Positions 9,151 through 19,858 of a DNA stretch of 24,142 nucleotides are shown in pieces. Positions within the stretch are counted from its first letter, which is position 1. Every line of letters starts with the position of its first letter. The stretch is from contig JALLPB010000095.1 in the NCBI GenBank assembly GCA_036939975.1, forward strand, positions 1-24,142, given 5' to 3'. The stretch is from Cyclostephanos tholiformis. Its lineage: Eukaryota > Bacillariophyta > Thalassiosirophyceae > Thalassiosirales > Thalassiosiraceae. The position numbers were made by a program, and so were the translations under genes. The notes under the pieces were generated by a model that was not told the DNA's origin, made no database searches, and worked only from the letters and a program-made list of their open reading frames with translations.

Positions 9151-12100
9151 TCAGTTCCAGATGCCGGCATGGGTGTGTCAGTGGGCTTCAAGGTAGGTAT
9201 CTGGGTGGTGTTTTGTGTTGTAGTCGGCCCAGTTCTTGGATCCAGCATCCCAATAGTATCAAAACTGATCTTGCGATGCTTGACACCGGAGCCACCAGAA
9301 GCGCATATCCATCATCTTGCTCCTGCAAGGAACAATAGTATTATTAACAACTCCGGAAGCTGTGGAGTTATCCATTTGGATAGGACTTTTGGGTTGGGGC
9401 CAGCCCATGTCGATGAGGGTTTGGTGGTGGGGAATCATCTTGCATGCAGTGATGAACAGAGCAGCCAGCTCAGCTTCAGCAGCTGATGCCATAACAAACT
9501 TGATGATTTGGGCAATGGAGAGCAACGCGCCATTGAAGCATGGAAACGGTTCATTCTCTGAGAGAAAAATGTGAGCTCCTGCTTGGCTGCGTGATTGGGA
9601 TTCATTGAGAAAACCAGCGTTGGCATGAGCACAAAGGATCATGTCACTAGCTTGATTGATGATGCCATCATTCGGGTAGGTAGCGACATAGTCCAGGAGG
9701 TGATGGACCGCTTGCTCAGTAGCGACAGTGGCTTTTGACTGCTTGCAGCAATGGCACTGAGTGCTACAAGGAGTTTGTTGTCTACTGCACATGCGTAGTA
9801 CAGGAGGGACCCGGCAATTTCTTGGATTTGGTGCTTGCGGTCATCATCAAGGAGGGCAGAGGTATCAACTTCAGGAGTGAGCTGTGTCTTGGCACCATAG
9901 AAGATAGGTAGGCATGTGTAGGGTAAGAGTCGTCTCTTGAGCGGGTGGGGATGCTTGAACTTGATAAGCAGGTTGTCCACATACCCGGGCATGCTGAGGC
10001 AACACCGTTTACCAGCATAATCCCATTTGATGGAGATGCCAGCAAGTTTGTCTCCAGCCATATTGAACTGCACCCCATGGTATCTCTTGAGAAAGGCAAG
10101 GAGGAAGTTGAAATGTTCAATGCCGATGTATTTGACACCAAAGTCATCCACAATGAAGCAGAATTGGAGAGGCCGCCATTTGTGGCGCCAAAGCCCAGGA
10201 GTGAACTCTGCTTCGTAGAAGCCTTCAGCAACGAGGCGTGAGCGGAGAAGATCATTTGCCAGAATGCCTCATTGGGGCAATCCGTAACATCCCTGGCAAA
10301 TTTCAAAGTAAATCCATCCATCTCGATTTCGGCCTTCAAGATTGTATTTGAGGATGAATTTGGCAGGAATATCAGTGGTCTTGATGCGAACATATCCTGG
10401 CTCAGGCATATGCGTGTCTAAGTAGAAGTTCTTGAGGTCGATGGTGCTGAAACAAGCATTCTTCCGGGAAAGGACACTGTTGAGGAGGAGCTTGACAAGC
10501 TCAAGAGAGGCTGTGTTGGTGCCGACATCTCCCAGATAGCATATGCAGTTGCCACCAATGGTGATCCTTTTTGGGATGGACTTCACAGACCACCATGGTG
10601 TGACAAATTTCCTTGCACTTGTGGACCAGGATGCCGTGGTAGTCGATGATGAAGAAGGTATTGGTGCCCGCTATTCACTGGGAGGTCTTGGTAGCACCTG
10701 AGCCTATGCCTTGGCAAAGGCACCCCAATTCGTTGGCATAGGACGTGTCCCACTTAGCTTTGAACCGGGGGTCTTGACGGAGTTGACGGTGTTTGAGGAA
10801 TTCGCCAGTAGCAGGGTCAAGAACTGACAGGGCTGCTGGGCTATCAAGTGTTATGAGAGCCATGCAAAGGTAGGCAAAGCCAGCAGCCGACTGGGGGGTA
10901 ATGGAGAATGATGCTTGACAGATTCCAGCAAAGCTGAGAGGAGCCACAGGGGGGGTGTTAATATGAGCTCTGGTCCGATGAGCTATAGGGGACCAAGGAG
11001 GGCAATAGCTGGATGGTTGAGGCTCAAAAGCCACCCTTGGAGGTGATATATCCTCGGAGGAGAGTCGCCGTGGGGTTGCTTGGAAGTTTGGCGGGGCGGG
11101 GGGCGGCGAATGCAGGGTGGTTAACGGCAACTTCATTGGGCTTGCCTGTAGAAAAATTCATGGGGAAACCGAATGTGGCGACCTGTTGGGGGAAGTTGGG
11201 GTGGCCACCCTTGGAGGTTCCACCGGGGTGTCCACCCTTGGACCTCCGGGGGAGGGCATGCGGGTATGGGCGAGGGATGGTGAAGCCAGAAGGCGCCACG
11301 AGTCAAGGAGATTGCGTAGATTTGCAATGGCGTCCATCTGTGTGATGCATGTTGGAGGTGGAGCATCCTTGAGGGCACCCGCAATGACGTGGAGGCCGTG
11401 GATGATCTTATCTTCAGGCGTGGGTGAAGGGATGGTGCGGTAGGCATGGCGAAATTCTACCGTGTCAGAGATGACTTGGCTCTTGGTGTCGCTTCTCACA
11501 AGCTTGAAGCAGCGGTATGAGTCGAGTGCCGGACCAATGTAGAAACCGTTCTTGGCACGGAAGTCCCAAGAGCGGCAGTTGGTTGGTTTAGCATGGATGA
11601 GCACGCAACAGCCCACCGGTCCAATTGGCGTCTTGTTGAAGTCAAACGGTCCTTGGAAGTACTCCTACGCAGAGATCCGGGGGTTGAGTGCCGACTGTCG
11701 GAGGAGATTGAGGGTAAGTTCTGCCTGCGGAAGGAGGAGGTCCCAAAGGTAAGGGGGAAAGGTTGGATCTACACCGGCCAGGATAGAGATGAAGTGAGAT
11801 TTGAAGGTTCTGATGGCCCGCTTGGCGCAGTTGTGGCGGTGCATATCCGGGGGGACCAACTGGAACTCGGCCTGCCAGGTGACAGTGATGGCCTGTTTGT
11901 AGGCTGCACTGGCCTCGTTGTCCAGGATCTGGAGCTTGACGGAGAGACCCCTTGACGCTAACCGTGCCATGATTATGTTGTAGGCTGCAATGCGATGGGT
12001 GTTGCTCCTGTTTTTGAAGGCTTGCTGGAGAATGAGGTTTCCATCGGCATGATAGGCGATCATGACATACTGGTTACCCAAGCAGGCTTTGATGGAGAAG

Positions 12101-13293
12101 CAGCCAGTGTCATCCATGTAGAGCTTGCTGAGAGGATAGACGTTGATGTAGACTTCACTGGATGGAGGCTCTGCCGGTGGGTGGACCAGCGGGATAAAAC
12201 GTCCCGCTGAGATCCTGGGCTTGGTCGAGCGCACATTCTGGCAATGTTGTGCGAGGTGGCCCAAGATAGTTTCGTCAGCATCAGTGAGACCATCAAATGA
12301 TTCAAAGTTGCCTGCCTTGACAGCATCCAACCATGTCTGTTTGACAGGGAAGCCAATGCATGCATGGTAGAAGCCGACGAGAGCTCTGATGCTGGGGAGA
12401 TCGAGGCTCCTGGGGTTGAAGGGAGGCCGGGAAACTTGGGCTGCAAAAGCCATGGCCTGGGCCACCGCATACACGAATGTGACCGCACCGGCGTGGCCTG
12501 CGTCATCGATGGCGTGGAATTCCTGGCTGGGATGATGGTGGAGTGGAAAAGGGACAGCTGGGGTGAGCGGTCTTTCAATTAGGTTGGCAAGAGGCGGTCT
12601 GAAAAAATCGGCAGCGCTTCCGCATGGGCCTGGTTCCTCATAAATTTCATACAATGCCGGCACCGGCAAGCTTGGCTTGGTGGCTTTGAGTGGAAAGCGC
12701 CAAAGGCGGGGACCGTCCCCCTCTCGCCATCCCTTGAGGACACAGTGGCTGTTGGGGTGAATGACCTTCACATCCGTCTTGGTGAACACGATGGTGTAGC
12801 CAAGGTCGACGAATGGGCCCAAGCCAATTAGGGTACGGGGAAAGGAAGGCATGATGTGGCCCAGCATTGATGCTTGGGGAAGCGATGGGGCAGAGGCGAG
12901 TGTTGCACTGGCTATGGATTTCTTGGGGAAGCCGTTTGCAATCTGGACCCCTACAGTGGGAGTGTGGCGGTCAAGATTGGCGATGGGTGCATCGGGAGTG
13001 AATTAGATATCACTGGAGCCAGAGTCGGCAATGCCAGTGTCGGAAGGGGAAAGGTGGGTGGGATTGCAGCTGGACAATAGAGCATAATAATAATTGTTTT
13101 TAAACAAGTCATTAGAATTTTCATTTACAACATTAGCCATCCCCCCCATCAGGTGTGGGGCACGTCCCAACCCTTGTCCTTCTCTGAGCCACCCAAGGTG
13201 TTGGACAAGGTTGCATTGTTGCGGTGGCTGGCGGACTTGTGGGTGCGGGTTGCACTCGTGTGCTCCTTGCTGATGCGGTGCCCATGTGTCCAA
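9151..13293 (-). pseudogene. pol: pol of the copia element: protease, integrase, reverse transcriptase, RNase H
   Basis: The aspartic protease motif ADSGSS (Asp codon 13024-13026) is followed two codons later by an in-frame TAA. The long frame 12867-11665 (400 codons) holds the integrase: Asp in LYMDDTG (residues 252-253), Asp in LQILDNEAS (316), and AKRAIRTFK, where the catalytic Glu should be but Lys stands (residue 349, 11821-11823). TAG at 11665 replaces a codon in NPRISA-EYFQGP. Reverse transcriptase follows: STIDLKNFYLDT (motif A), GWIYFEICQGCYGLPQ, and FCFIVDDFGVKY with the catalytic Asp pair at 10143-10148. RNase H has LCAHANAGF with Asn for the first catalytic Asp (9619-9621), SAAEAELAAL and MDNSTASG. 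The frame ends at the TGA at 9151-9153 after HTHAGIWN. Frameshifts lie at about 10590-10670 and about 9780, and stops at 13003, 11665, 11158, 10269 and 9259. Confidence 0.88.
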
Positions 13294-14546
13294 CAGTAGT
13301 TGCCAGCAAAGGGGTGCTTGGCCTCATGCGCCCCTCCCCCCGATGGCGTCTCCATGGGAGTTCCCTTCCAAGCCGCCGCCTTCACCAATTTTTTTTTGGT
13401 CGCGGTGAGCATGGAGACAGTGGTCATCGGGGCTAAGTTGGCGGTCATGAGCTGCTGGAGTACGGTCGTGTCATTGGTGGCCATGAGGATCAGGTTGTCA
13501 AGTGCAGTCTCTAGGCGACCGATCGCTGGCCATGTGCACCTCCGAGCGGCTCTCCCCTCCCCGAAGTCAAAATCTGCCGCTGATGCTTCAGGTGGGCAAG
13601 ACGGAAGGCATTTTTCAATGCCAGCCAAGTGCGAGAGCCCGAGGGTAGTCCCTCCCAGTCATCAACTTTTCAGGGAAAGTGTTGCACCACAAGAACGGCC
13701 GCCGAGGCCATCATCACAAGTTTGATGTTGGCGATGGGCATGCCTGCTCGCTTGCCTTCTTCTGGGCATCTTCCAGCATGTTGATGTACTGGGGGATGCC
13801 GTCCAACTGCACATAGTACTGGTGCATGTTTGTTTGGAGAGAGATCATGTCCACGGCGTGGAGCCCCCCGCCATTTGCATCGAGGAAAGAGATGATCTCG
13901 AGGGTGGTCACTTTTGTGTAGAAGGTGTCTGCGTCCTTTAGGTCGTTGAACCAGAGGTCTCTAGGAGGAATTTTGCTGATCCCTGCTCCGCCGCCTTGTA
14001 ACTGGCGTAGTCATTGAGGCGGGCTTTGTGGGCAGCTTCTGCATGGATGCAGATGACAGTCGTGGCATTGTTGGCAATGCTGGCGTTGTAAAGCGGCAGG
14101 TGGCCGGGATGGTGGAAGGATGCACCTCCATGGTCAGCAGCATACTTTGCAGGATCCGCGAGGATCGCCATGAGTGAGTGGACCCCCCTGAGTTGGTCAT
14201 AGGGGATTTCCATGAGGATGGGGAGTAGAGTCTCCCGGATCAACAGGAGATTGTCTTCCATTGGCTTTCCCTTGAAGGGGGGAAAGGTATCACGAGCCTC
14301 CTTGAAGAGGAGCGTGATTGCGTCGGGCGTCATGGCAATAATTTGATTGTTGCTTTAGGCAGATTTTGTGGGGGGCGGGCGTGGACCGCAGAGGATTGCG
14401 ATGATGATGATTAGCGTGAGGGTGTTGGCAGCAGCGAGCTGGGGGAACTCCGTGGCCTGGGAGACACCGCAGAGTCCGTATGCAGATGCGATGGCAACGG
14501 AGGCTTTTGCGTTTTTTTTGGTGTCAAGCTCAAGCTTGATTTCCAT
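13149..14546 (-). pseudogene. gag: gag of the copia element (capsid-like protein, zinc-binding tail), broken
   Basis: Gag forms the virus-like particle that packages element RNA. The likely start is the ATG at 14333 (MTPDAITLLFKEARDTFPPF). An upstream frame from 14546 is in phase but closed by a TAA seven codons before that ATG. Capsid-like text follows (RETLLPILMEIPYDQL, GVHSLMAILADPAKYAADHG), then a frame switch near 13960 to WFNDLKDADTFYTKVTTLEI and LDANGGGLHAVDMISL. A second switch leads to TNDTTVLQQLMTANLAPMTT. The C-terminal part has NYCWTHGHRISKEHTSAT, a CxxxH...H zinc-binding pattern. The residue expected to be the second Cys appears as Arg, judging from related copies as I remember them. 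At least two frameshifts and two stops make it non-functional. It overlaps the start of pol in another phase, probably because a fused gag-pol frame was broken. Confidence 0.8.
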
Positions 14547-14589
14547 TGCCGGGGGCGATTGGACCGAAGGAGCAACAATAAACTAGGTA

Positions 14590-14725
14590 CAAAGAAGAGC
14601 AGTATTGATGGTAATTGTTACCTAGTTTATTTATGGTCGCTGCTAGTCTACAAGATAGTGGTTCTGGTGGTTTCTTGACCCGGATCAATGATGATCTGAC
14701 CGTCGTAGGAATCTGGGGATCTTCA
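14590..14725 (-). repeat. 5' LTR of the copia element
   Basis: This is the gapless partner of 8866-9001. In the element sense it starts TGAAGATCC but ends CTTTG, where the 3' copy ends CTTCA, so the terminal CA is lost. Promoter and polyadenylation signals would lie here, but none is distinct. Confidence 0.88.
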
Positions 14726-15429
14726 CCCATCCCCAATCCAGCTCTCTTCTTCTACTGCACTTCCTCTATATCTTTGGTTGTTGTGTGTGTCATCAATGTG
14801 GCTTCTCCAGCCTCTTGAATTTTTATTTGTAAGTTATGTGCATTGCCCCCCCCCCCCTGCCACAATCTTCCCTCTCACCCCTCACCTCCCTTGATTGCCC
14901 TTCCATTGCCCATCATGATCTCCCAATCACCATTGGCAGTTAATTGTTATTTTTACAGGCAGGTAAAGATACTGTGGTGATTCCCCCCCCCTCTCCCCTC
15001 CATTGCTTGTCACCTCCTCTTGGTCACCATCAAACCCTCCTTCCACCATTTTTCCCTTTCCGCCTATGTTAGAGCACTACTTGGGGGACATGGCATGCTC
15101 TAACGTTGAGACATCTACCAATTCCTGTGCATAGCAAGGGGGATTGTGCACAAGGGTGGGGGGAGGGTGTGAAGCCATTGTGAGGGGGGGAGGGAAAAGG
15201 GACTTATTTCATGGGAGAAAAAAGTTGTGAGTGACGTGGAACTTGGAACTTATTTTTTTAACCTGTGAGTAAAATGGAGGGAACCAACCTGTAGAGCCCT
15301 ACAACAAAAATTGAAACAATCCAAACATTGTAATATATTCTAAGAGTTGTTAGGGCTAGGTGATGGGTTGCTGCTGTCCCCCTCATTTTTGTTCAGCATT
15401 TACATGAACATGGCATTCATCATCTGAGT
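14726..15429. other. Gene-free stretch with poly-C runs
   Basis: The plus strand is pyrimidine-rich and contains C-runs at about 14847-14857 and 14984-14992, with G-rich runs near 15182-15190. I see no gene. A perfect 9-bp inverted repeat at 15068-15104 is listed separately. Confidence 0.45.
15068..15104. repeat. Perfect 9-bp inverted repeat
   Basis: GTTAGAGCA (15068-15076) pairs exactly with TGCTCTAAC (15096-15104) around a 19-base loop. Function unknown; it could arise by chance or mark a small MITE. Confidence 0.4.
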
Positions 15430-15569
15430 TTGTGTCCTCATCACCAGCCATTGCACCCAAGCTTCCTCATGCTCAATTTCAATCTCCTCCTGACAAAGCT
15501 GGTACTCTCACTACCACTGTTCACATTCACTCTCATTATCCAGTTGGTGTTGCATCATCATCATGCCCA

Positions 15570-16234
15570 TCACCCTACCAAAGTGAACCCATTGCCATCA
15601 CCATCATTGCTATCCAAAGTCACCAACTTCTGCAAGATCTGCAATGGCTTACTTAAGGCCTTGGACTTCTTCATTGTCCCCCCCTTCTTTGATGCCTTGC
15701 CACCATGGTTTGCTTCACTATCCAAGGCCGCAGTGATTGAGGTTCCCATGGTGGTCACCACCACACTGGGCTTGCCCATCACTGTAAAATCAGAGACATC
15801 CTCACCAAAGGAGTGCATGACAGGCTATGCAAGGCTGTCATTCTTGTTGTCAGCTTTGTAATTTCTCCTACATCTTTGTTGTCAATATTGTTGTCCTTTT
15901 TTTTTGGGGGGGGGGAAACTTTTATCACCAGATTGACCATCTGAGCCATCTGTAGTCATTATAATCAAATGGAAAATTTGCATTGCAGAATAAATATGAG
16001 GCAGACAATTTGGATCACCAGTTGCCTCAGCACTTCAGCAGTTGGCTCCTTTTTTGGATAGCAAACCATGTGTCTGTCCCAAACCTTTTCCAAATAGGGA
16101 TTACCAATGGGAATAATCTCCTCAATGACATCAAGCAATCTCTCAATTTCTTGGGTGGTAAATTCAATCCCCCCCTCCTTCCTTTGGTGGCCATTTTTAT
16201 CAGGGAGAGTGTAGCAAAGTAGAAGTAAAAGCAT
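15570..16234 (-). pseudogene. Myb/SANT-like (DUF6818-type) domain protein, decayed
   Basis: The frame at 16234-15965 reads GGIEFTTQEIERLLDVIEEI, IPIGNPYLEKVWDRHMV and CYPKKEPTAEVLR. This is the pattern FTxxE-LLxxIEEIxPIG-(W)-V-xxH-xxYP-xxLR, which I recall as the Myb/SANT-like DUF6818 domain common in fungal and stramenopile mobile-element proteins; such domains bind DNA. The expected continuation TGDPNCLPHIYSAMQI is present in another frame from 16022 downward. The segment usually separating LRxK from TGDP is missing, so a short deletion with frameshift is likely. Further down, 15818-15570 carries a low-complexity Gly/Lys/Ser-rich frame (SFGEDVSDFTVMGK, GGKASKKGGTMKKSKALSK). Upstream on the same strand lies another decayed conserved gene. 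The plus-strand frame over 15430-15861 is an antisense shadow. Confidence 0.6.
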
Positions 16235-16582
16235 GGTGGTGGATTATAAGCACAGTGGAGTAAAATGGTGGTGAAAGGATATACCATTTAGGTGGGGACC
16301 TGGAGCATAAAAAATTAAGTGCAAAATTCACACTTCTAAGTGATTCTTGGTAGACCAGTCTGAGGGGTATACCAATTGACACTTGTTTGTGTCAAATTTA
16401 CACTTCAAAGTGTCCAGTTTAGTGCGATTTATCAAGAATTAAGTCTTAATTTAATTTTGAGAACACTCCACTTTTGTAAGCTAATGTCAATTGTAACAAT
16501 AAATGGATTGTTTATTCTTGTATTATTTTTGCCCTTAAATAAAAACCCAACAGACAACCCACTAAAGAAACAGATTCACTTA

Positions 16583-17480
16583 CTACTTCCTTTTCCTTCC
16601 CCTTTTTCTCCATTCCATTGGAGACTCATCAATGCTACCCATCTTTTTCCTTGTATTTCTTGCTGGGCTATCTGCTACACTATCACTCCCTGGCTTTGCT
16701 AGCATAAACAATGGTGGATCTCTTTTATTGACTTCTTCATTGCACTCCTCCTCTTCTTCACTAACTTCTGACTCACTCTTTTCTCCATGTCCCAATGCCT
16801 TATCCTTTAGCATACCCATTTGCCAAGCTACTAGACTGTGTCTACTATGTCCCCTGTTGGAATGATACCCACCCACAGGTCCAAACATTCTTCATCATCA
16901 CTTCCTTTCTTTGTCTTCAACTTGGGATCAGCATCTTCATACCATGTTGACATGTCAGTATGGAATGTCTTTTTTTGTCCATCTCCAATTTTATTCTCTT
17001 TTCCTGTATTCATAATCCATTTCTCCCACCCATTATATTACCTTCATGTCATCCTCACTATTTTAGATCTCCTTCATTTCACTCTGGCATTCCAAAAATA
17101 TTGCATGCCCTTTTTATTCCATAGAATTTCACCTCAAGTTTGCTTCTGACCATCTCTCCTTGTGAACTATAGTTTCAATTTCTTCTCTGATTTGCCCTTA
17201 GTTTCCACCCCACCAAATTTTCTTCCTGTTCTTGATAACAGCAATGACCTATGCAATGTCACTTGGTCCAATGATATTGACAAATCTTGTACCTGAATTA
17301 ATTTTCATGGTCTTGAGGATGAATTCATCTTAGTGCACCTTCTGTACATACCAGACAAAGAAGTCATATATTCCATTCATGACAATGCTATTGTTACCTA
17401 TTTCCAGCATATCCACAAGCATGTCAGGGTCAATCTCCATTCTCTTGTGATCACCTGTTTTAAGAACAAAGCTGTTGAAA
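16583..17480 (-). pseudogene. Decayed conserved gene of unknown function
   Basis: A chain of minus-strand frames keeps protein character. About 17470-17300 reads KRMEIDPDMLVDMLEIGNNS and YDFFVWYVQKVH, then a stop. Next is LKTMKINSGTRFVNIIGPSD, then IA, a stop and VIAVIKNRKKIW. About 17030-16870 reads GWEKWIMNTGKENKIGDGQK and TDMSTWYEDADPK. After a frameshift, 16888-16583 reads GGYHSNRGHSRHSLVAWQMG, an acidic run (ESEVSEEEEECNEE) and a basic end RKRGRKRK. At least four stops and two or more frameshifts break it. I recall similar text in uncharacterised repeated diatom proteins but know no function. The acidic-then-basic tail suggests a nuclear protein. It sits directly upstream of the SANT-like remnant, so the two may come from one element. 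Confidence 0.4.
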
Positions 17481-17852
17481 ATAGATTGTTAGTAGTATTC
17501 AACAAATTGCATCCATTCTTGTCCTCAGCACTTACCATCGTAGGTATTTCAAATGTCATTGCTCAGGTTGCACCTTAAAGTCACTTACTTTATCTGGATT
17601 GTTGGGCATATTACCCTATCCCATTGATCTCTGTAATCCACAACTTCTGCGATGGTCATCTTCTTCCATCAAAATGACAACAAGCTTTCTCAGCAGTTGC
17701 AATAGTTTATCCATCCCTTCTTCAAAAATTTGTAATACAGAAACAATACATCTTTACCCAATACAACACCAAGTCAGCTAAGTCAGCCTCCTCCCCATCA
17801 TATTGATAATCCAAGAAATACTCTCCAGTCCTCCATTCTGACACCCTATGCC
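17481..17852. other. Transition region without a clear gene
   Basis: No intact frame is visible. A plus-strand frame after about 17730 reads NNTSLPNTTPSQLSQPPPHH. This could be the low-complexity linker ahead of the copia reverse transcriptase remnant that begins near 17883. Confidence 0.3.
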
Positions 17853-17882
17853 TCCTAGTTAGTATGGTCCTAGTTAGTATGG
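17853..17882. repeat. 15-bp perfect tandem duplication
   Basis: TCCTAGTTAGTATGG occurs twice back to back (17853-17867 and 17868-17882), just ahead of the plus-strand reverse transcriptase remnant. Probably replication slippage. Confidence 0.75.
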
Positions 17883-18840
17883 CAGTGTAGATCATGCACC
17901 CTCAAGCAGGGCAACTGCAAGAACTTACTTTGATGAGGCATCCTATCCCGGGAAAAATCACCATTGTCAAGCCTCCCATTGGCAGTCTCTACCCAAAGAT
18001 GGACAAATATTGGCTTTTTAGGTGGACTCTGAATGGAAGCATAGGAGCCCCTGCCACTGGTACAACCAAATCTGTATGATTCTCAACCAATTTTGCCCGA
18101 AACAAAATGCCTATGACCCTTTTCTGTTAACCGGTCATGTGGTCTATCCCTCAAATCTTTCTTTGGACACTCTGTCATAATCTCACCCCCTAAATATGGG
18201 ACTCTACATTGACAACTTTGTATATTTCTCAGAGGATCCCACTGTTGAAGAATAATTGGAACATCTCCTTAAGGAGTATATGCAACAGTTGACTTTATGG
18301 GCACCATTAAGTGGTTTCTTGGTAAGTACTTCCAATGGATAGTTCCACCAGACCTTAGCCAAACAGGTTTTGAATTGCATCCTGTCAAAGAAAACAAATC
18401 CACCTTTGGAATGTCATAACCAACACCCACTCCTTATCAATCCAGTCTTTTGATTAACACTATACCAGACACAGATGAAGATGAGAAATGTCCCACTTCC
18501 TTGCATGCTGGATGCAGAAATATCAAAGCATTGTGGGATTGATTGGATTGCTAGCTCAGATTACCCAGCCCAATCTTGCCCCTTTGCACTCCTTCCTATC
18601 AGTGTATTTCAACAAATCCAACAACTCTGCAACCTATTTCATAGTCCACTATATTCACTTGACCATTGACAATGGATTAACTTCATATCAGCCGAGAAAG
18701 CCCCACCACACCTCATATATAGATGACTTTTCCTCACTCATCTGACACTGAAGCCTACACTGTTGCAGTGATGCTCTTCCACCCAAGCCCAAGCCCAAGC
18801 CCAAGCCCAAGCCAAACCAACATCATCAACTTAGTACGTC
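17883..18840 (+). pseudogene. Copia reverse transcriptase fragment of a second lineage
   Basis: Copia reverse transcriptase motifs appear in order across several frames. They are KITIVKPPIGS with DKYWLFRWTLNGS (about 17950-18045), HRSPCHWYNQICMILNQ with AYDPFLLTGHVVYPS (the RSPxHWY motif), MGLYIDNFVYFSEDPTVEE (18195-18250), a VDFMGTIKWFLGKYFQW block (18280-18340), and YQSIVGLIGLLAQITQPNLA with LHSFLSVYFNKSNNSA (18520-18640). The catalytic pair of motif C, normally YVDD, is YIDN (codons 18211-18216). Stops lie near 18175 and 18250, and several frameshifts occur. After 18760 the frame enters a SDTEAY-containing stretch and a CCCAAG microsatellite. No LTR, gag or integrase is visible. The motifs differ from those of the 8866-14725 element, so this is a separate insertion in the opposite orientation. 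Confidence 0.75.
18782..18813. repeat. CCCAAG hexanucleotide microsatellite
   Basis: Five uninterrupted CCCAAG units. In the frame of the reverse transcriptase remnant they encode alternating Pro-Ser, so they may have grown inside the old coding sequence. Confidence 0.9.
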
Positions 18841-19391
18841 CTACAGAGAAAAAACTCATCCATAGTCAGCAAGTGCGCTGGGCCGCCGCCTGTAGAAAAT
18901 AGTCAATAAAATATAGAAATAGTTAGTTATACAAAAAAATGTTGCTGTGTTGTGACAATCAAGATCAATAATGCTGATGGGCTAGGGGGACAATGGTGGT
19001 CATATATATTTTGTTGTTCTTGTTGTGTTATGTGTTTTTTTTGTATGCAATGGCGGTTGGTTGTTGAGAGATTGAGAGTCTGCCACTGGTCTAACAGGGC
19101 TCCAAATATAAACCCTACATAAGTAGAGTTTAGCTTAAATAGTCTTCAATTCTTTCTTTTAAAAACATCACTCCTACATACGTGGGCTTAAGTATGAAAA
19201 AAAGGACTGCACCTTCCTTGTTCAAACAAATTAATAGCAATACAAATAATTAAATTGAATAGATTGAAATAATAATATTTTTTCTATTAGGTAATATTTA
19301 AGCTAATAGTGTCAAAATATTTCTTGATACATCTTTAAAAATAGCATAATATATTTCAATACAAATATATATTTTTATTTATCAGGCACAG

Positions 19392-19415
19392 TTGTGATCT
19401 ATAATTAGATCACAA
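19392..19415. repeat. Perfect hairpin TTGTGATCTA / TAGATCACAA (copy 1)
   Basis: Ten-base arms enclose the loop TAAT. The same arm recurs 443 bp downstream. It looks like a dyad binding site or a stem, but no adjacent gene exists to regulate. Confidence 0.75.
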
Positions 19416-19834
19416 ATCTGCAAAGCTTTTTTTCATTTTGCTCACTATTCCTATCATAGCCTATTGTTGATTCTACTGTATGAACAGGTCAACCTACAGT
19501 ATTTAAGAAATTTTACAAGAAAGAAAACTTGTGAGGTCATTTTTGAGCTAACTGGTCACAATAAATAATTTTACTGTTGTAGATCCTTGAGAGGAATAAG
19601 TACAAAAATTCAATTTTTTCACCTTCATTTTGTGATCAATCATCTTCTATTTTTCAGAAAAACCTCATCACTTTTAGCTCATTTATGGCGAATTCTAACA
19701 GTGTACAACCCTAAACTAATAACATAGGGAGAAAGAGGACAGTCTCAGCTTTTCAATGGTATGTGGGTTGGGGGGTTACAGGTCACAGACAGAGACTATA
19801 TAGAAAATAGTATGTACATAGTACCTAGATGCAT

Positions 19835-19858
19835 TTGTGATCTTAAAATAGATCACAA
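19835..19858. repeat. Perfect hairpin TTGTGATCT / AGATCACAA (copy 2)
   Basis: Nine-base arms enclose the loop TAAAAT. Arm sequence and overall 24-bp length equal those of copy 1, while the loop differs. Confidence 0.75.

Larger units (their letters stand above)
8866..14725 (-). mobile_element. Ty1/copia LTR retrotransposon, near full length, inactive
   Basis: The element is 5,860 bp, reads on the minus strand and is bounded by two 136-bp LTRs. Internally it has gag, then pol in the order protease, integrase, reverse transcriptase, RNase H, which defines copia rather than gypsy. The flanking pentamers read (element sense) ATGGG before the 5' LTR and TTGGG after the 3' LTR, a plausible 5-bp target duplication with one mismatch. 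A short purine tract (GCAAGGGTG) precedes the 3' LTR and may be the polypurine tract. I could not match the bases after the 5' LTR to a tRNA primer site. Gag and pol contain several stops and frameshifts, so the copy cannot act alone. The body is more GC-rich than the flanks, which suggests a later arrival than its neighbours. Confidence 0.9.

Noticed and set aside
9141..11443. Plus-strand genes over the copia pol
   Set aside because: The minus strand has clear pol motifs; these frames are antisense shadows.
15430..15861. A 143-residue plus-strand membrane-like protein
   Set aside because: The hydrophobic look comes from the antisense of a Lys/Ser/Gly-rich minus-strand frame belonging to the SANT-like remnant.
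19392..19858. Bacterial CRP operator (TGTGA-N6-TCACA)
   Set aside because: The match in pattern is real, but the window is eukaryotic and no gene lies nearby.
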